A DNA stretch of 24,941 nt from CAZHOS01 sp964534605 (GTDB lineage: Bacteria; Patescibacteriota; Saccharimonadia; Saccharimonadales; VXPC01): the NCBI GenBank assembly GCA_964534605.1, contig CAZHOS010000015.1, positions 1 to 24,941 of the forward strand. The letters are read 5' to 3'. Both the position numbers and the translations under genes were made by a program. Below the pieces are notes generated by a model. It was not told the DNA's origin. It made no database searches and saw only the letters and a list, made by a program, of their open reading frames with translations. Positions 21,461 through 24,941 of this stretch are shown one piece after another (positions within the stretch are counted from its first letter, which is position 1; each line of letters opens with the position of its first letter).

Positions 21461-21645
21461 AAATATCTTCCTCGAGTCGCTATTAGCTTGCACTCGAGCT
21501 ATATTTGGTAGTTCTTGTTGAGGACACGCAAAGAAGGCGTAGGTTGACTACTCCACCTGCGTCCCGCAAACAAAACTGCCAAAGATGGCCGAGAGGAACA
21601 TCAGTGCAAACTGCTTGGCAGTTTGGCAGGATGTTGTGGTGCATG
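21461..21645. other. Non-coding stretch with several stable hairpins between convergent genes
   Basis: Three elements are visible. CTCGAGT (21471-21477) pairs with ACTCGAG (21492-21498), extended by AAATAT (21461-21466) with ATATTT (21501-21506). GGCGTAGGT (21536-21544) pairs with ACCTGCGTC (21555-21563), including two G-U pairs that hold only on a plus-strand RNA. GCAGTTT (21618-21624) can pair either with AAACTGC (21608-21614, 3-base loop) or, as TTGGCAGTTT (21615-21624), with AAACTGCCAA (21573-21582). I see no ORF. It may be a small RNA or the end signals of the two convergent genes. Confidence 0.45.
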
Positions 21646-23634
21646 CTAATAGGACATCATGGCAAGCATGGCTTGCTTGTGCTTGGCAAACTCATTGCCA
21701 GCCTGGGTCTCTAGTTCGACCAGTACGCCTGCTGCGCTAGTATTCTCGAACAGCCAGTCGCCGTAGGTGCCGGTTATCGAGTAGGCAAACACATCCGAAC
21801 TCTGGCCAGTACGGTTGGGGAAGCCCGTCATCTGCGAGTATGTATTGGTTAGCTGGTTGGCAGTTGTACCGCCGGTGCTGATCACAACCTTGGCTACAGC
21901 ATGATAATAAATGACTCTGTCGGCCCCAATAGATTGGGTAAAGTTGGCTATAGCCGTGCTCTCTGGCTCAGAGAAAGGCTCATTGCCACCCCCGCCAATA
22001 ATAGTTCCGTAAGGGCTACCAACATCTGTCGCCCAGTCCTGCGTGTCGAAGTTGCGGTTAAGGTCAACTCCACGGGCGTTAACACGGGTGTTCTTAGTAA
22101 TACCGTCCGGACTAGCCGAGGGGACTATCCAGACGCTTGTTCCTGTAGGGATTAGGCTTGGGTCTTGTTCTAGTTGGCTGCGCAGCTCGTCCAATATTAT
22201 CTTGGAGCTTTGCTCGTTACCGTGGATGCCGCCGTAATAGAGGGTTACGTTACTGCCGCTACCGTATCCGTAGGCCGTAATAGGGCGACCCTCGACGCTG
22301 GTCCCAATTGTTTGCTGCGAGGCGCACGTCGTCCGGAAGGTGGAGGAGTACGGATTATCTTCTCCGTAGCCGATTAGGTTTTTTGTGCCCGCCTCTAGAC
22401 CAATGGTTATGTCGGTGCATTTTTGTAGCGATGGGGTAGGGCTTATGTATAGCATATTGCCACTAATACTGGTGGTAAAGGGTACGTTGCCGCTCGAGCT
22501 ACTTAGGGTTACGGGTACTGACTGGCCGGGCAGCAGGTCTTGATCAAAGCGTAGTGATATTGCCTGCGACAGCGGGTAGCCGTAGCTTGTAATGTTGGTA
22601 TCTATTACCTCGGCTGCACCTAGCAGATCAAACCCCAGGGCGACTTCTTGGTCAAAGCTGGTGCCGTCTATAGATTCGGCCGATACAAGGATTTGGTACG
22701 AAGCATCTCGATCGAGCTGATCGTTGCCCGCAACACTAATGATGCTGCCGTCTATAGCGCTTCCTAGCTCTATGGGTTCGGGTAGGTTGTCGCCAACCAA
22801 CTGTGCGCTGGCACTGGTAACTTCGCGGTTTAGGGTAATATCTACACCCTCAAAATAGCCCTCTAGCCTAGAACCTTCCTCTAGCGATACTTCAGTTATC
22901 TCTAGCTGAGATGTAGTAACGATCGTTTGGCTGGTAATAAGTGTCTCTTGCTGCCCGATAGTGCTCAGAAGCTCCAGGCTATAGCTGGTCGAGTAGTCGA
23001 GGTTATGTTCATCCAGGCTGCAGCGGATGGTTTGATTATTCTCTAGATCGCACTCGCTGGCTGCTAGCGGGCTGCGGAGGATATAGCTCGAGTAAATGTC
23101 TGGCTGCTGCAGCTGGTAGCTAAGCACCGCGTCTGGCGAGGTAGTGTTGGACGATTCGCTAAGATCTTCTTGCAACAGCGGCCTCTGACTACTAACGGTA
23201 ATAGAGCTAGTGAGGAACCCAAGCATATGGGCATCTAGGGTCTCTTGGGGGCCAGGCGTCTGACTTGGCGACAGGCAGACCTCGCCACTATATAGCTTAA
23301 ACCCGCCAATGGACGGACCACTGCCTATCTGCGCCTCGAACGAACCATTTGTTTTTATACTGTCGTCACCAGGGAAGAGGATTGGCTTGGAGATGCAGTT
23401 AACCTCTGCGTAGCTGAAGTCCAGGTGGCTATCGGCGTTAAACTGCAAGCTGGTGGACCCTACCCAGCTTAATGGGCCAAGTATGCCTGCCAGTACGCCT
23501 ATGGATATAAAGCCTCTAGATCCTGGTATTTTTGCCAGGCTAAAGCGGGAGCTCCTCTCTTCTGGCTTGGGTACGGCCTTACCAAAGTCTTCTAGGAGCT
23601 CGTCAAAAGCATCTTTTGTTTGTTTTTTTGCCAT
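21646..23634 (-). CDS. Membrane-anchored M14 zinc carboxypeptidase-like protein
   Basis: This is a 662-residue protein. It has a basic cytoplasmic start, one membrane segment (about residues 40-58) and a long beta-rich extracellular region of Ig-like repeats. The last repeat, about 335-440 (AISLRFDQDLLPGQSVPVTLSSS), is of Big_5 type. The C-terminal M14 domain spans about 445-662. Zinc ligands are His471 and Glu474 (GIHGNE) and His578 (YYHA). The substrate-binding motif is NARGVDLNRNFD (Arg527) and the catalytic Glu is probably Glu640 in LVELE. It resembles MpaA/gamma-D-glutamyl-diaminopimelate peptidases, so peptidoglycan or peptide cleavage outside the cell is likely. It has six cysteines. 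It is divergent from the thioredoxin gene. No catalytic residue is missing. Confidence 0.9.
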   Translation of the reverse strand: MAKKQTKDAFDELLEDFGKAVPKPEERSSRFSLAKIPGSRGFISIGVLAGILGPLSWVGSTSLQFNADSHLDFSYAEVNCISKPILFPGDDSIKTNGSFEAQIGSGPSIGGFKLYSGEVCLSPSQTPGPQETLDAHMLGFLTSSITVSSQRPLLQEDLSESSNTTSPDAVLSYQLQQPDIYSSYILRSPLAASECDLENNQTIRCSLDEHNLDYSTSYSLELLSTIGQQETLITSQTIVTTSQLEITEVSLEEGSRLEGYFEGVDITLNREVTSASAQLVGDNLPEPIELGSAIDGSIISVAGNDQLDRDASYQILVSAESIDGTSFDQEVALGFDLLGAAEVIDTNITSYGYPLSQAISLRFDQDLLPGQSVPVTLSSSSGNVPFTTSISGNMLYISPTPSLQKCTDITIGLEAGTKNLIGYGEDNPYSSTFRTTCASQQTIGTSVEGRPITAYGYGSGSNVTLYYGGIHGNEQSSKIILDELRSQLEQDPSLIPTGTSVWIVPSASPDGITKNTRVNARGVDLNRNFDTQDWATDVGSPYGTIIGGGGNEPFSEPESTAIANFTQSIGADRVIYYHAVAKVVISTGGTTANQLTNTYSQMTGFPNRTGQSSDVFAYSITGTYGDWLFENTSAAGVLVELETQAGNEFAKHKQAMLAMMSY

Positions 23635-23653
23635 GTTTTTCTTTTGAATTTAC

Positions 23654-23659
23654 CACTAT
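23654..23659 (-). promoter_or_regulatory. Possible -10 of the M14 peptidase gene
   Basis: On the minus strand TATAGT lies 19 bases before the ATG at 23634; TAGAAT at 23659-23664 is an alternative. TTGTGC about 15 bases upstream is a possible -35. The short A-rich leader has no clear Shine-Dalgarno sequence. Confidence 0.4.
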
Positions 23660-23692
23660 ATTCTATCATCTTTAAGCACAAGTGTGTAGTTG

Positions 23693-23720
23693 TTGACTTA
23701 TGTGTAAAGTAAACTATACT
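23693..23720 (+). promoter_or_regulatory. -35/-10 promoter of the thioredoxin-like gene
   Basis: TTGACT (23693-23698), a 16-base spacer and TATACT (23715-23720) form the best sigma-70-type promoter in the window. The -10 ends nine bases before the ATG at 23730. An ATG at 23700 lies in the promoter spacer and therefore cannot be the start codon used from this promoter. Confidence 0.75.
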
Positions 23721-23729
23721 TTTATTGTT

Positions 23730-24386
23730 ATGAACTCCAAACATTTACGATTACTTTTCGGCATCGCTCTAATAGCAGGAGGGGTCTTTATTATTGTTGC
23801 TCGTCCGACTGCCGAAGACGCTGCGCATAATAGCAATGATCTAGTAGAGCAGACAGGAGTTTCCCAAACTCAAGACTCCGATACCTCCCAGCAAGAAACG
23901 CTAGAGCAAAACATAGACGATACTGCTCAAAGTGAAGAGGCTCAAGATAACTCGTCTACCCAGCTAGATACCAGCCAGGTCGACACCGAGCCAGAGTCGG
24001 AGCCAGTCGAGGTTATCCCGACAGAGCCGGCCGCATCTGAGCCTCAAGAGCCAGAGGCCCCCACACCTCCACCAGCTCAGTCAGGTGTATACATAGATTA
24101 CTCAGAGGCAGCTTTGGCCAGTAGTCAGGGTGCCAATATACTCTTCTTCCATGCTGATTGGTGCATCCAGTGCCGGATACTAGAGATGGACATCATGGAT
24201 GACCCCATACCAGAGGGGCTGACGATTCTGGAGGTAGACTTCGACAACTCAACAGAGCTTCGCCAGCGTTACGGTGTAACGCTGCAGACAACACTGATCA
24301 GGGTAGACTCACAAGGTAACGAGCTCGGACGCTTTGGTGGTTTTTCGAACCCGGATGCAGAGGCTTTATACGGCGCCTTGCTGTAA
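23730..24386 (+). CDS. Membrane-anchored thioredoxin-like protein (WCIQC)
   Basis: This is a 218-residue protein counted from the ATG at 23730. A start at 23700 would add ten residues but lies inside the promoter. One N-terminal membrane segment (about residues 6-24) is followed by a long acidic Ser/Thr/Gln/Pro-rich linker (about 28-112). The thioredoxin-fold domain is C-terminal, with FFHADWCIQCRILEMDIM (Trp144, Cys145, Cys148) and GVTLQTTLIRVD, where the cis-proline position reads TT rather than TP. It is expected to act outside the membrane in disulfide formation, reduction or isomerisation. The redoxin-type gene follows nine bases later, suggesting a redox pair. Many exported proteins here contain paired cysteines that could be substrates. 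Confidence 0.85.
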   Translation: MNSKHLRLLFGIALIAGGVFIIVARPTAEDAAHNSNDLVEQTGVSQTQDSDTSQQETLEQNIDDTAQSEEAQDNSSTQLDTSQVDTEPESEPVEVIPTEPAASEPQEPEAPTPPPAQSGVYIDYSEAALASSQGANILFFHADWCIQCRILEMDIMDDPIPEGLTILEVDFDNSTELRQRYGVTLQTTLIRVDSQGNELGRFGGFSNPDAEALYGALL

Positions 24387-24395
24387 CACCTGGCT

Positions 24396-24908
24396 ATGTT
24401 TGACTTCCTAAGAAAAAACTCTAGCAAGTCAGCTACACCGACACCTTCTATCGACGGTATATTCAATGTTGTGCCGTACGCTGCGCCGGATATCAGTGGC
24501 GTAGAGAACTGGATCAATAGCGACCCTTTGACACTCAAAGATTTGCTGGGGAAGGTTGTGTTAATCAAATTCTGGACCTATGGCTGCATCAACTGTGTGC
24601 GTACATTGCCCCATGTTAACGATTGGTACGGCGAGTTCAAACCCAAAGGCTTCGAGGTTATCGGTCTACATGCACCCGAGTTCGAAGCCGAAAAAGAACT
24701 ACACAACGTACAGCGCAACGTACAACAGCGCAAAATAGAATATCCGGTAGTTCAGGACAACAAAATGGCTACCTGGCGTGCGTATGGTAATAACTATTGG
24801 CCAGCACACTACCTGATAGACAAGCAGGGCATGGTTCGCCGTGTCCACTTTGGCGAGGGCGAGTACGAAGAAATGCGGACGGCTATTAAGCAGCTTTTGA
24901 CCGAGTAA
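24396..24908 (+). CDS. Redoxin / TlpA-like protein resembling the DipZ C-terminal domain
   Basis: This 170-residue thioredoxin-fold protein has KVVLIKFWTYGCINCVRTLPHV (Cys64, Cys67), very like the periplasmic domain of DipZ. A family-typical NNYWPAHYLIDKQG provides the cis-proline segment. Such domains normally receive electrons from a CcdA-type membrane protein and pass them to exported substrates. Here no signal peptide or membrane segment is visible in the first 50 residues, so the location is unclear. A CcdA partner may lie just beyond the window. The gene follows the anchored thioredoxin by nine bases and has no clear Shine-Dalgarno sequence. Confidence 0.88.
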   Translation: MFDFLRKNSSKSATPTPSIDGIFNVVPYAAPDISGVENWINSDPLTLKDLLGKVVLIKFWTYGCINCVRTLPHVNDWYGEFKPKGFEVIGLHAPEFEAEKELHNVQRNVQQRKIEYPVVQDNKMATWRAYGNNYWPAHYLIDKQGMVRRVHFGEGEYEEMRTAIKQLLTE

Positions 24909-24941
24909 AGCTCAACCGTATCTGCTCTGTTAGGACCCAGG

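Noticed and set aside
59..24908. Alternative genetic code with TGA read as glycine, as in some CPR lineages
   Set aside because: TGA ends at least the genes finishing at 1457 and 14935, and no conserved protein in the window is interrupted by TGA.

Overview
The window most likely comes from a Candidate Phyla Radiation (Patescibacteria) genome, and Candidatus Saccharibacteria (TM7) fits best. Three things suggest this. The gene family set matches: a PilM/N/O/B/T/C locus followed by GETIIE-type minor pilins, a PilX-like protein carrying the ATGQSQNVLRR stretch, and a long nucleoside diphosphate kinase. Genes are very tightly packed. The standard code is used, with TGA as stop. This assignment is inferred from protein features, not from a marker gene. 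No secretin (PilQ) or PilP is present and UppP is, which fits a monoderm envelope.

Layout. 1-847: a minus-strand DUF1295 membrane enzyme. 978-4420: two genes, a small membrane-anchored TPR-like protein and a 986-residue secreted, cysteine-bearing surface protein. 4476-11212: the type IV pilus motor and platform (pilM, pilN, pilO, a small membrane protein, pilB, pilT, pilC). 11309-11761: a short pilin with its own promoter and a strong terminator. 11852-12643: prepilin peptidase pilD. 12735-16629: four tightly coupled minor pilins (288, 444, 210 and 354 aa) with large C-terminal domains. 16633-17556: a Xer-type tyrosine recombinase on the minus strand, divergent from uppP (17601-18386), followed by ndk. 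18948-19157 is a non-coding stretch with hairpins and a 21-bp direct repeat, next to tRNA-Arg(CCU) on the minus strand. 19317-21460: a bPH2-type membrane protein, a membrane-anchored parvulin-like foldase and a shikimate-kinase-fold protein. 21461-21645 is non-coding and can form several hairpins. 21646-23634: a membrane-anchored M14 peptidase (minus). 23730-24908: two thioredoxin-fold proteins. The last 33 bases (24909-24941) hold nothing I can identify.

How the genes fit together. The pilus genes form an essentially complete monoderm type IV pilus: extension ATPase PilB, retraction ATPase PilT, platform PilC, alignment proteins PilM/N/O, processing peptidase PilD, one short pilin and four minor pilins. 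In an epibiotic bacterium this machine would serve host contact and twitching. The exported proteins of the pilus and surface all carry an even number of cysteines, while their cytoplasmic partners have almost none. The parvulin-like foldase and the thioredoxin-fold proteins could support folding of such disulfide-bonded proteins outside the membrane.

A second recurring pattern is regulatory. Nearly every gene that starts a transcription unit has a -10 hexamer ending only 6-9 bases before its ATG and no Shine-Dalgarno sequence. Many genes inside operons do have Shine-Dalgarno sequences or stop/start overlaps. This suggests widespread leaderless transcription, with the short pilin as an exception.
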